A stretch of 64,000 nt of DNA, from the NCBI RefSeq assembly GCF_003634695.1, contig NZ_RBWV01000011.1, positions 248,001 through 312,000 of the forward strand. The letters are read 5' to 3'. This DNA is from Motilibacter peucedani. GTDB lineage: Bacteria > Actinomycetota > Actinomycetes > Motilibacterales > Motilibacteraceae. Of the stretch, positions 26,201 to 34,639 are shown one piece after another (the stretch's first letter is position 1; each line of letters starts with the position of its first letter). Made by a program: the position numbers and the translations under genes. Below the pieces are notes generated by a model, which made no database searches, had not been told where the DNA came from, and was given only the letters and a program-made list of their open reading frames with translations.

Positions 26201-26701
26201 TCAGCTCCCCAGGTGCGCGGCGTCGAGCGCCGACTGGAGCGAGCTGATGTAGCCGTCGCTGGTGACGGTCGCGCCGCCCACGGCGTCGATCTGGGCGCTC
26301 TGCGCCGCGATGACCTCGTCGTGCAGCAGCGGCAGGGCGTAGGAGTTGATCTCCTGGTCACGGCCGTTCTCGGTCGGGTAGACGACGGCCTGGACGTCGG
26401 TCACCGCGCCGTCCTTGACGGTGACCTGCACCTGCACCGGACCCCACCGCGTGTCCACGGACTCGCCGGTGAACGTGCCGGACGAGCTGGTCGAGCTGGT
26501 CGAGTCCGAGGACGCCGACGCCGACGCCGACGCCGACGGCGCCGGGTCGGTGGCGGGTGTCGTGGCGGTGCTGGCGGTGCCGGGAGTGGCCGGAGCCAGG
26601 GCGGCGGCCTGGGCACCGGAGGAGCTGGTGCTGGTGTGGTAGGAGAACAGCAGCACCAGGGCTGAGACGGTGGATGCGAACCACAGGGTCACGCGACGCA
26701 C
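26201..26701 (-). CDS. Exported FMN-binding domain protein (covalent flavin carrier)
   Basis: Membrane-anchored protein of 166 residues. An N-terminal helix (TLWFASTVSALVLLFSY) is followed by a long Ser/Ala/Thr linker, which includes a tandem SASASASAS run from hexamer DNA repeats, and then one FMN_bind domain. The domain carries VGGATVTSDGY, which matches the flavinylation motif in which ApbE attaches FMN to the Thr. GTG start with GAGGAGG 6 bases upstream. It sits between the reductase gene and apbE, which fits a chain from membrane reductase to extracellular flavin. Confidence 0.92.
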   Translation of the reverse strand: MRRVTLWFASTVSALVLLFSYHTSTSSSGAQAAALAPATPGTASTATTPATDPAPSASASASASSDSTSSTSSSGTFTGESVDTRWGPVQVQVTVKDGAVTDVQAVVYPTENGRDQEINSYALPLLHDEVIAAQSAQIDAVGGATVTSDGYISSLQSALDAAHLGS

Positions 26702-26756
26702 GGGGGGACCTCCTCGGAGGTGGGGAAGGGCGAGTGGAAGGAGAGCTGCGGGCGGG

Positions 26757-28177
26757 TCACCAGGCGAACCGCTCCTCGTGCACCCTGCGGCGCGGCACGC
26801 CGGCCTCGCGGGCCGCGCTCGACACGGCTTCCGCCCAGGCGGTCGGGCCGCAGACGTAGACCTCCGCCTCGGCGATGTCAGGCACGATCCGGCGCAGCGC
26901 AGTGGCACCCCCGAGGGAGGCGTACTGCCGCGGCAGCCACGACCCCTCCCCCGCGCGAGGCCCGACCAGCGGCACCACCCGTACGCCACGGGCGGCGGCC
27001 AGCGCCTCGAGCTCGGCGCTGAAGAGCAGGTCGTCGGAGCTGCGGGCGCGCACGACCAGAGTGGTACGCCCTGGTGCGTCTATCTCCTCGAGCAGCGCCC
27101 GCAGCGGCGTGACTCCCACGCCGGCACCCAGCAGGACCACCGGGCGGGCGGTGTCGGTGCGCGCCTCCGCGGTCAGGCGGCCGTACGGGCCTTCGAACAG
27201 CACCCGGGTCCCCGGCCGCAGGCGGGCGGCGCGGGCGCTGCCGTCACCGGCGTCGGCGATGGTCACGCGCAGGAGGCGCGGGTGCGGGGCCGCTGAGAGC
27301 GAGTACGGGTTGCCGCGCGACCAGCCGGGCCCGTCGAGGAAGCGCAGGGTGAGGAACTGCCCGGCCCGGGCGCCGAGCCGGTCGAGCCGGTGCCCGCCCA
27401 GGTGCACCGACACGACGCCCGGCGCTTCGGTCACGACCCGCACGACGCGGAGCTGGTGGCGCCACGAGAGCCACAGCGGCGTACCGACTCGGAAGACGAG
27501 CACCGCCGCGGCGGCGGCGACCCACAGCGACCACCAGTAGGTCCGCGCCCACGCCGACGAGACGAAGTCGGTGCCGGTCCAGACCTGGTGCGGGAGGGCC
27601 AGGCCGACGCCGAGGTAGGCGTAGAGGTGCAGCAGGTGCCACGACTCGTAGCGCAGCCGGCGGCGGGCCATCCGGATCGAGGTCACGGTCACGAGCACGA
27701 CGAGCAGCGAGCCGGCGGCAGCGAGCAGCATGCCGGGGTAGGTCCATACGAGGTTCCAGAGCTCGCCGAGCACGTTGCGGCTGTCACGGCCGCGTAGCCG
27801 ATCGTGATGAGCACGACGTGGGCCAGCATCAGGTTGAACGAGGTGAAGCCGAGCAGCCGGTGCCAGCGCGCGAGCCGGTCCTGGCCCCAGGTGCGCTCAG
27901 CCCACGGCAGGCGAGCCAGCATCAGGCACTGCAGCAGCAGCAGGTCGGCGGAGACGAGGCCAGTCACCCGCCCGAGCGAGGTGAAGGCCGGCGCGGTGCC
28001 TGCGGTGACGTCCTGCAGGCCGCGGTTGGACAGCCACAGCGCCACCACGTAGACCACGCTGAGCAGAGCGGCCACGCCGACGACGTCGCCACCGAAGCCG
28101 CGGCGAGGAGCCGTGCCGGCTGGAGCCGGCGCGGGGAGCAGGGGAGCCGGTCGCACGGCGTCGTCCGTCATGGTCAT
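26757..28177 (-). pseudogene. Ferric-reductase-like transmembrane flavocytochrome, split by a frameshift
   Basis: Two reading frames together make one ferric reductase/ferredoxin-reductase-type protein of about 470 residues. Frame 1 (from ATG 28177) gives N-terminal helices with WHRLLGFTSFNLMLAHVVL (two likely haem His). It runs to about 27785 and then into a nonsense tail ending at 27689. Frame 2 (about 27780 to 26757) gives SWHLLHLYAYLG with two more His, the FAD motif RGNPYSLSA and the NAD motif GAGVGVTPLRALLEE with YVCGPTAW. One base appears to be missing near 27776-27790, around GTGACAGCCGC on the minus strand. The frame-2 GTG at 27773 has no ribosome binding site. Either the gene is broken or the sequence has an error. 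The intact protein would pass electrons from NAD(P)H across the membrane. Confidence 0.8.
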
Positions 28178-28338
28178 GCACCCACTGTCGGCGGAGTACC
28201 TGCGGAACCCGCTGTGCCCACCCTGTGCGCTTCCTGTGCGTCTCGCCCCCTTGACGGGTCGGACATCCCGCCGAAACACTGACGAACCGGACCAGTGCCG
28301 TGTCCGAGGTGCATCAACGACGATGTCCAGGAGTCCTC

Positions 28339-29919
28339 GTGCGCATCCCCCGTTCCCTGCGTGTGCTCGTCGGCCTCGCCGCCGCCGCTCCGCTGCTCGC
28401 CACAGGCCTGCTCCCCGCGACAGCACAGGCGGCCACCTCGGCGGCCAGGGCCGTACCGGCCAGCACCGTCGTCCGGTCCGCCAGCGGCGCCGTCCGAGGA
28501 GTCGACACCGGCCGCTTCCAGGAGTTCCTCGGCCTGCCCTACGCCGCCCCACCCGTACGCGACCTGCGCTTCGCGCCGCCGGCCGCCGCGGCGTCGTGGT
28601 CGGGGGTCCGGGACGCCTCCCGCCAGTCCCCCGCGTGCCTGCAGTTCCAGCCCACCGGCGTGCGCGAGGAGCAGGCGGTCAGTGAGGACTGCCTCTACCT
28701 CGACGTCTACCGTCCGCGCACCCTCGTCCGCGGAGCCCGGCTGCCGGTGATGGTGTGGTTCCACGGCGGCGGCAACACGCAGGGCACCGGCGTGATCTAC
28801 GGCGGCGGCAGCATGGCGACGAAGACCGGGACGATCATCATCAGCATCAACTACCGTCTGGGCGCCCTCGGGTTCCTCGCGCACCCTGCGCTGTCCGCCG
28901 TCACTCCCGGCGGGTCGGGCAACTACGCGCTCATGGACCAGATCGCCTCGCTCCGCTGGGTTCAGCGCAACATCCGCGCGTTCGGCGGCGACCCGGGCAA
29001 CGTCACGATCTACGGCCAGTCGGCCGGAGCCTCGGCCGTCTGCAGCATGCTGGCCGCCCCGTCGGCGAAGGGGCTGTTCGACAAGGCGGTCGTCGAGAGC
29101 TCGTCCTGCATGACGCCGCGCGCGACCCTCGCCGCCGGCGAGGCCAGCGGCGTCACCTTCGCCGACGCGGTCGGGTGCACCGATCCTGCGACCGTCGTCA
29201 ACTGCCTGCGCAAGGCGTGGCCCGGGACGCTGGTCGCGAACCAGAACAACTACCTCGGCGGCCCCAAGGTCGGCGGCGCCCTGCTCCCCACCAGCCCCAA
29301 GGACGCCATCACCAGCGGGGCCTGGAACAAGGTGCCCGTGATGACCGGCTCGACGCGTTCGGAGAACCGGCTGCTGTCGACCGCACTCGCCGGCATCACC
29401 GCCCAGGGCGTCGTCGACCTCGTGAGCAAGACCTACGGCGCCAAGGCTCCTGCCGTCCTGCAGCTGTACCCCCTCTCGAGCTACAAGACGCCCTACGACC
29501 AGATCACCCAGATCCAGACCGACGCCGGCAATGCGTGCAACGTCGAGCTGAACGCCAGGGCGATGACCGGGCAGGTGCCGACCTACCGCTACGAGTTCGA
29601 CGACCCGACGTCGCCGACGCTCTACGGCTTCGCCATCCCCGGTGAGGACATGTCCAACGGACACAGCGCGGAGCTGCAGTACCTCTTCGACTTCACGCTG
29701 GGCGAGAAGCCGCTGACGGCCACGCAGGAGAAGCTGTCGGACCAGATGATGCGCTACTGGGGCACGTTCGCCCGCACGGGCAACCCCAACTCCCGCGGTG
29801 CGCCGACCTGGCCGCAGTACGGCACGAACGGGATCGTCGAGCAGCTGCGCACCGGGGGCGCCAGCCACGTCGTCTACGACTTCGTGACCGAGCACCACTG
29901 CGACTTCTGGCTCAGCTGA
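28339..29919 (+). CDS. Secreted type B carboxylesterase
   Basis: Alpha/beta-hydrolase esterase of 526 residues with a signal peptide (RIPRSLRVLVGLAAAAPLLA... to AQAATSA). Catalytic triad: Ser in VTIYGQSAGASAVCS (near 229), Glu in GSTRSENRLL, His in GEDMSNGHSAELQYLF. Oxyanion region VMVWFHGGG. Family marker SEDCLYLDVYRP. GTG start with AGGAG 6 bases upstream. It would hydrolyse carboxylic esters outside the cell; substrate unknown. Divergent from the flavin locus and followed by a strong terminator. Confidence 0.92.
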   Translation: MRIPRSLRVLVGLAAAAPLLATGLLPATAQAATSAARAVPASTVVRSASGAVRGVDTGRFQEFLGLPYAAPPVRDLRFAPPAAAASWSGVRDASRQSPACLQFQPTGVREEQAVSEDCLYLDVYRPRTLVRGARLPVMVWFHGGGNTQGTGVIYGGGSMATKTGTIIISINYRLGALGFLAHPALSAVTPGGSGNYALMDQIASLRWVQRNIRAFGGDPGNVTIYGQSAGASAVCSMLAAPSAKGLFDKAVVESSSCMTPRATLAAGEASGVTFADAVGCTDPATVVNCLRKAWPGTLVANQNNYLGGPKVGGALLPTSPKDAITSGAWNKVPVMTGSTRSENRLLSTALAGITAQGVVDLVSKTYGAKAPAVLQLYPLSSYKTPYDQITQIQTDAGNACNVELNARAMTGQVPTYRYEFDDPTSPTLYGFAIPGEDMSNGHSAELQYLFDFTLGEKPLTATQEKLSDQMMRYWGTFARTGNPNSRGAPTWPQYGTNGIVEQLRTGGASHVVYDFVTEHHCDFWLS

Positions 29920-29932
29920 CCGCAGCACGGCA

Positions 29933-29972
29933 CACGACGGGCCCGCTCCCAGCAGGGAGCGGGCCCGTCGTG
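29933..29972. terminator. Strong bidirectional terminator
   Basis: Perfect 18-bp stem, CACGACGGGCCCGCTCCC and its complement, with a 4-base AGCA loop, between the convergent esterase and GH4 genes. Confidence 0.85.
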
Positions 29973-29982
29973 CGCGGTGTCG

Positions 29983-31290
29983 CTACAGCGCCAGCGGAGC
30001 GCGCAGCGCTTCCGGCAGGAGGTCGCCGTGCGCCTCCACCATCGCGTCGCACAGCGCCCAGATCGTGTCGACCGAGAGCGAGGCGCTGGTGTTGGCGTCG
30101 ACCATGGCCGCCTGGCGGACCTTGCGCGGGTCGCCCGTCACGGCGGCCTCGACGGTGAGCATGCCCGTGCCGCAGTAGGCCGCGTTCACCGCGGCGCACT
30201 GCGTGGGCAGGGAGCCAGCGGGCTCAGGGCGCACCCCCGACCCGTCGACCACAGCGGGCACCTCGACGGTGAAGCCGGCGGGCAGGTTGTCGATGAGCCC
30301 GAGGTTGGGCACGTTGACGACGATCTCGCGCCGGGTGCCGGTCACCAGGCTGTGCACGACCTGCGGGGCGTACTCGGTCGCACCGCGGTCGTCCTGCGGC
30401 AGCGGCTCGCCGGCCTGCAGGCGGCGGCGGGTGTCGGCGTACTCGTCGAGGTTCTGCTGGGAGATGCCGACGTAGGCGCCGACCGGGATGCGCAGCCGCT
30501 CGACCTCCTCGTCGTGGTGCATGTACCAGGGCAGGTACTCGGCGGAGTGCTCGCTGGTCTCGGTCGGGTAGTAGCCGATGCGGCGGTACATGTCGACGCG
30601 TACGCGGCGGCGCAGCTCCGCGTCCTTGGCGATGAGCTCGTCGAGCCGGGGGTAGAGGCTCTGCCCCTGCGACGTCCACTCCAGCAGCCAGGCCTGGTGG
30701 TTGACGCCGGCGCTGCGGAACTGCACCTGGTCCATCGGGACGCCGACGAGCTCGGACAGGCCGTGCACGGTCCAGTAGACCGAGTGGCACAGGCCGAGGA
30801 CCTTCAGCTGCGGCGCCACGGCGTGGAGGTAGGCGACGTTCATCGCCATGGGGTTGGTGTAGTTGAGCAGCCAGGCGTCGGGACAGACCTCGAGCATGTC
30901 GCGCGCGATGCCCTCGAGGACGGGGAAGGTGCGCAGAGCGCGGAAGATGCCGCCGATGCCGACGGTGTCGGCGATGGTCTGGCGCAGGCCGAAGCGCGCG
31001 GGCACCTCGAAGTCGCGCAGCGTCGCCTCGAACATCCCGACCTGGATCGAGTTGACCACGAAGTCGGCGCCCTCCAGCGCCCTGCGCCGGTCTGACTCGG
31101 CGACGACCGTGGTGCCGGGGCGGTCGGCGGACATCCGCTGCGCCAGCGACTCCGCGGTCGAGAGTCGGTCGGCGTCGATGTCGTGCAGCACGATGCGCAG
31201 GTCGCCGAGGTCGGAGAAGGCCATGAGGTCGGTGAGCAGGTCGCGCGTGAACACCACGCTGCCGGCACCCAGGAAGCTGATTGTCGTCAC
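29983..31290 (-). CDS. GH4 family glycosidase (alpha-galactosidase/alpha-glucosidase-like)
   Basis: NAD+- and Mn2+-dependent glycosidase of 435 residues. Rossmann motif FLGAGSVVFTRDLL at the N-terminus, VNSIQVGMFEATLRDFEVP, metal-site regions GLCHSVYWT (Cys) and AGVNHQAWLLEW (His), and the catalytic area near RRIGYYPTETSEHSAEYLPW. The CHSV motif fits alpha-galactosidases of the MelA type better than phospho-beta-glucosidases, and the nearby importer is ABC rather than PTS, so an unphosphorylated galactoside is likely. GTG start with no Shine-Dalgarno; a weak -10 (GACACT) lies 6 bases upstream, so it may be leaderless. The DeoR gene upstream is in the same direction, 87 bases away. Confidence 0.88.
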   Translation of the reverse strand: MTTISFLGAGSVVFTRDLLTDLMAFSDLGDLRIVLHDIDADRLSTAESLAQRMSADRPGTTVVAESDRRRALEGADFVVNSIQVGMFEATLRDFEVPARFGLRQTIADTVGIGGIFRALRTFPVLEGIARDMLEVCPDAWLLNYTNPMAMNVAYLHAVAPQLKVLGLCHSVYWTVHGLSELVGVPMDQVQFRSAGVNHQAWLLEWTSQGQSLYPRLDELIAKDAELRRRVRVDMYRRIGYYPTETSEHSAEYLPWYMHHDEEVERLRIPVGAYVGISQQNLDEYADTRRRLQAGEPLPQDDRGATEYAPQVVHSLVTGTRREIVVNVPNLGLIDNLPAGFTVEVPAVVDGSGVRPEPAGSLPTQCAAVNAAYCGTGMLTVEAAVTGDPRKVRQAAMVDANTSASLSVDTIWALCDAMVEAHGDLLPEALRAPLAL

Positions 31291-31296
31291 CGCCGC

Positions 31297-31355
31297 AGTG
31301 TCGAACTGCCCAGAGCACTCGCGCAACAAATACGCAGAACTGCGCAGTGTTGCGC
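31297..31355 (-). promoter_or_regulatory. GH4 promoter region with nested dyads (likely DeoR operator)
   Basis: Outer arms GCGCAACA (31321-31328) and TGTTGCGC (31348-31355) enclose a second dyad CGCAG-AA-CTGCG. On the minus strand TTGCGC, an 18-base spacer and GACACT form a weak promoter, so the operator would cover the -35 box. TTGCGC also serves as the -35 of the DeoR gene itself. Confidence 0.5.
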
Positions 31356-31377
31356 TGTACGCGGCGGTGCAGGCCGC

Positions 31378-32133
31378 TCAGACCGTGACGACCTGCACGC
31401 CGGCCTCCTTGAGCCGCCGCAGCGCGTCGGCGTCGGCGCCGCGGTCGGTCACGACGTCCTGGACGCCGGAGAGCGGGCTGATGCGGGCGAAGGTCACCTT
31501 GCCGATCTTCGAGCTGTCGGCCACCACGACGGTGCGGTGCGCGCGGCGCAGGAAGCACCGGTCGGTCTGCGCCTCCATCTCGTCGTGGGTCGTGCAGCCC
31601 TCCTCCGGCGTCAGGCCGTCGACGCCGATGAAGGCGATGTCGAGGTGGTAGTTGGACAGCATCGCTTCAGCAGCAGGGCCTACGAGCTCGTAGGACGGGC
31701 GCACGACGCCGCCGATCAGCACGAGGCGGAGGCCGGGCCGGCCGGCCAGCTCGGCGGCGATGTTGATCGCGTTGGTGACCAGCGTGATGCCCCGGCGGTC
31801 GGCCAGGGCGCGCGCGAGCTCGGTGGTCGTGGTGCCGCCGGTCATGCCGATGACGGCGCCGTCCTCGACCAGGGCGGCTGCGGCCTGTCCGATGCGGCGC
31901 TTCTCGGGCTGCTTGCGGGCGGCCTTGACCCGCACGGGCAGCTCTTCGCCCACGTCGTTGCTCAGGGCGCCGCCGTGCGTGCGCACGAGCAGCCGGCGGC
32001 TGCTGAGGACCTGGAGGTCGCGGCGGATCGTCGCGCCGGACACCCCCAGGTCGTCGGACAGCGCCAGGACGTCGACGCTCCCCGTCTCGCTGACGCGCTC
32101 GAGGATGGCACTCAGTCGTTCGGCTCGGCGCAC
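31378..32133 (-). CDS. DeoR/GlpR-family regulator
   Basis: Repressor of 251 residues. DeoR winged HTH (LSAILERVSETGSVDVLALS, VSGATIRRDLQVL) and the sugar-phosphate-sensing domain with GMTGGTTTTELARAL, LIGGVVRPSYELVGP and FIGVDGLTPEEGCTTHDE. GTG start without Shine-Dalgarno. The promoter TTGCGC, 17-base spacer, TAACAT ends 6 bases before the start, so the mRNA is probably leaderless. Divergent from the importer operon; expected to respond to a sugar phosphate from this locus. Confidence 0.92.
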   Translation of the reverse strand: MRRAERLSAILERVSETGSVDVLALSDDLGVSGATIRRDLQVLSSRRLLVRTHGGALSNDVGEELPVRVKAARKQPEKRRIGQAAAALVEDGAVIGMTGGTTTTELARALADRRGITLVTNAINIAAELAGRPGLRLVLIGGVVRPSYELVGPAAEAMLSNYHLDIAFIGVDGLTPEEGCTTHDEMEAQTDRCFLRRAHRTVVVADSSKIGKVTFARISPLSGVQDVVTDRGADADALRRLKEAGVQVVTV

Positions 32134-32139
32134 GGGCCG

Positions 32140-32243
32140 ATGTTACGGGTGTGCAAACTTGCGCGCAATCATGCAGCGCCATGTTCATTGTGCGTAACGG
32201 TTCCGCACGATCCCTTGACGCGCCTCGGTGCCAGCACTAGCGT
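32140..32243. promoter_or_regulatory. Divergent promoters of deoR and the amino-sugar importer
   Basis: Plus strand: TTGACG (32215-32220), a 17-base spacer and TAGCGT (32238-32243) for the binding-protein gene. Minus strand: TTGCGC/TAACAT (32140-32168) for the DeoR gene. A dyad GTGCG-N9-CGCAC (32190-32208) sits just upstream of the plus-strand -35. Further GTGCG/TGCGCAC copies lie near 32258 and 32290-32305 in the leader. These are candidate DeoR sites. Confidence 0.6.
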
Positions 32244-32348
32244 CCCGCTGCATCGCGCACGAACGCGCAGAGCGGATCCGGACGAAGTTGCGCAGGTGTG
32301 CGCACTCAGGACGCGGATGCCCATGGCCCACGAGGAAGGCGTTCCGAC

Positions 32349-33683
32349 ATGACGGCAAGGCGGACCACCAGGCACACGCTCGCCGCAGCAGGAGGAGCCG
32401 GCCTGCTGCTCGCCACGGCGGCGTGCGGCGGAGGGAGCGGCAGCTCCAGCGGCTCGAGCGGCTCGACGGAGACCAAGGGAGTGACCATCTCGGTCGTGCT
32501 CGCGGTCGACCCGCCGCCCAAGGCGGCGCTCGACGCCTTCACCAAGGAGACCGGCATCACGGTCAAGTGGTCCAACGTGGACTGGGACAGTCTCCAGACG
32601 AAGATCTCCGCCGCTGCGACGGCGAAGACCTACTTCGCCGACGCCACTGACGTCGACTGGTCGCGCGTGGGCCAGCTGGGCAAGCTCGGCTGGTTCCTGC
32701 CCATGGAGAAGTACATGGACACCAAGACGCTGGCCGCGGACGTCCCGCAGCTGGCCTCGTTCAAGTCGGGCGAGCACGTCGTCGGCATCCCCTACGACGC
32801 GTCGTTCATGGTGACCACCGTCAACACCGACATGCTCAAGAAGGCGGGCGTCACCGCCACGCCGACCACCATGGACGAGTACATGAAGGCGCTCGAGCAG
32901 GTGAAGGCCAAGGGCATCTCGAAGTACCCGCTCAACATCCCGTTCGCCGCGGCCGAGGGCCTGTCGACCTTCTGGTACCAGACCACCGGTGCCTTCGGCG
33001 GCACCATCCTCGACGGCAAGGGCAAGCCGCAGTTCACCGACCCGGGCTCGGCCGGCTACAAGGCGGCGCAGTGGATGGTAGACGCCCTCAAGAACGGCCT
33101 CGTCCCGCCCGGCAACATCAACGTCGCCGACAGCCAGGGCCAGCAGACGCTGATGGCCAAGGGCCTGGTCGCCAGCACGTTCTCCGACTACTCGGGCAAC
33201 GTCGGCAGCCTCTACAACGTCCCCTCGTCCTCCTCGGTGGTCGGCAAGGTCGCCTACATCCCGACGCCGGGCGTCTCCGGTGCCGGTCCGAACCTCTCGA
33301 ACCCGGACGGCATCGGCATCCCCAAGCAGGCGAAGTACCCCGCGGCTGCGGCGAAGTTCATCGAGTGGTTCACCGACTCGGACAACCAGGTCGACTTCTC
33401 CGGCGCCAACGGTGCCGAGAAGGCGCTGCCGGCCTACGCCCTCCCCTCGCACCTCAGCGCCGTGCAGAAGATCACCCAGACCGGGACGCTGATCGGCGGC
33501 GACGTGCTGGGCCAGCTGCTCAAGAACTCCAAGCCGGTCTTCCCCGAGGGCGCGCCGGCGTGGTACCCCGAGTTCTCGAACGCCGTCTACACCAACCTGC
33601 ACGACGCGGCGACCGGCTCGAAGAGCGTCGCTGACGCCATCAAGGCGATCGCCGACCTGGCCGACCAGAAGTCGGGCAGCTGA
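32349..33683 (+). CDS. Sugar ABC transporter substrate-binding lipoprotein
   Basis: Extracytoplasmic solute-binding protein of 444 residues. Signal peptide ending in LLLATAAC, then a Gly/Ser linker and a family 1 fold (VGIPYDASFMVTTVNTDMLK, AAKFIEWFTDSDNQVDF). A long leader of about 100 bases runs from the predicted promoter, with GAGGAAGG about 10 bases before the ATG. First gene of an importer, isomerase and kinase operon. By context the ligand is galactosamine, GalNAc or a related galactoside. Confidence 0.92.
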   Translation: MTARRTTRHTLAAAGGAGLLLATAACGGGSGSSSGSSGSTETKGVTISVVLAVDPPPKAALDAFTKETGITVKWSNVDWDSLQTKISAAATAKTYFADATDVDWSRVGQLGKLGWFLPMEKYMDTKTLAADVPQLASFKSGEHVVGIPYDASFMVTTVNTDMLKKAGVTATPTTMDEYMKALEQVKAKGISKYPLNIPFAAAEGLSTFWYQTTGAFGGTILDGKGKPQFTDPGSAGYKAAQWMVDALKNGLVPPGNINVADSQGQQTLMAKGLVASTFSDYSGNVGSLYNVPSSSSVVGKVAYIPTPGVSGAGPNLSNPDGIGIPKQAKYPAAAAKFIEWFTDSDNQVDFSGANGAEKALPAYALPSHLSAVQKITQTGTLIGGDVLGQLLKNSKPVFPEGAPAWYPEFSNAVYTNLHDAATGSKSVADAIKAIADLADQKSGS

Positions 33684-33685
33684 CG

Positions 33686-34639
33686 GTGGCGTCGTCCCCA
33701 CGCGGAGGGGCACCGGTGGCCGCAGCGACGGCCACCGGTGCGCCGCCGAGCCCACCGCGGCGTACCCGGCGCAGCCGCGTCGACCTGCTGCCCTACGTCC
33801 TCGTCGCGCCGGTCGCGGCCTTCATCGTCGGGCTGGCGCTGGTGCCGGCGGTGTTCACCGTCGTCCAGTCGTTCTACAAGGTCGACGAGCTCGACCCGCC
33901 CGTGCGCTTCACCGGCTTCGGCAACTTCACCTCCCTGCTCCACAACAGCGCCGTCATGCGCAGCGCCGGCAACACCGGGTTCTACGTGCTCACCGGCGTC
34001 ATCCTGTCGACCGTCCTCGGCGTCGCCATCGCGGTGGCGCTGCAGAAGCCCTTCACCGGGCGCAGCGTCGTCATCGCCGTGCTGATCCTGCCGTGGGCAC
34101 TGCCCGGTGTCGTCGAGGGCATCCTGTGGAGCGGGATCTTCGACCCCAACGCGGGCCTCATCAACAGCGTCCTCACCACCCTGCACATCAGCGGCGACTC
34201 GCACGTGCTGCTCGGGCAGAACCGCCTGCTCACCATCACGCTCATCGAGCTGGTGCAGGTCTGGCAGATCACGCCGCTGTCCTCGCTGCTGGTGCTGGCG
34301 GCGCTGCAGCTCATCCCCGGCGAGCTCTACGAGGCGGCGGAGATCGACGGCTGCACGCCCTGGAAGGCGTTCACCCGCATCACGCTGCCGCTGGCCCGTC
34401 CCGGCATCGCGGTGGCGATGGTGCAGGCGGTGATCGCGACCCTCAACGTCTTCGACCAGCCCTACGTGCTCAACGGAGCCGCCTCGACCGCCGCGTCGGT
34501 CACGATGCAGACCTACTTCATCAGCTTCCAGAACCTCGACTTCGGCACCGGATACGCGCTCTCGCTCATCATCACGCTGGTGACGCTCGTCGTCTCGGTC
34601 GGCGTCGTCCGCTTCGTCTACCGGAAGGTCGAGCTGTGA
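33686..34639 (+). CDS. Sugar ABC transporter permease (MalF type)
   Basis: Membrane subunit of 317 residues, about six helices after a polar N-terminal tail. EAA loop ELYEAAEIDGCTPWKAFTRITLP. GTG start 2 bases after the binding-protein stop; the next permease overlaps by four bases. Part of a CUT1 importer without a local ATPase. Confidence 0.92.
   Translation: MASSPRGGAPVAAATATGAPPSPPRRTRRSRVDLLPYVLVAPVAAFIVGLALVPAVFTVVQSFYKVDELDPPVRFTGFGNFTSLLHNSAVMRSAGNTGFYVLTGVILSTVLGVAIAVALQKPFTGRSVVIAVLILPWALPGVVEGILWSGIFDPNAGLINSVLTTLHISGDSHVLLGQNRLLTITLIELVQVWQITPLSSLLVLAALQLIPGELYEAAEIDGCTPWKAFTRITLPLARPGIAVAMVQAVIATLNVFDQPYVLNGAASTAASVTMQTYFISFQNLDFGTGYALSLIITLVTLVVSVGVVRFVYRKVEL

Noticed and set aside
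27770-27795. Programmed ribosomal frameshift in the reductase gene
   Set aside because: No slippery heptamer or following pseudoknot is evident, and homologues of this type are single-frame; error or mutation is simpler.
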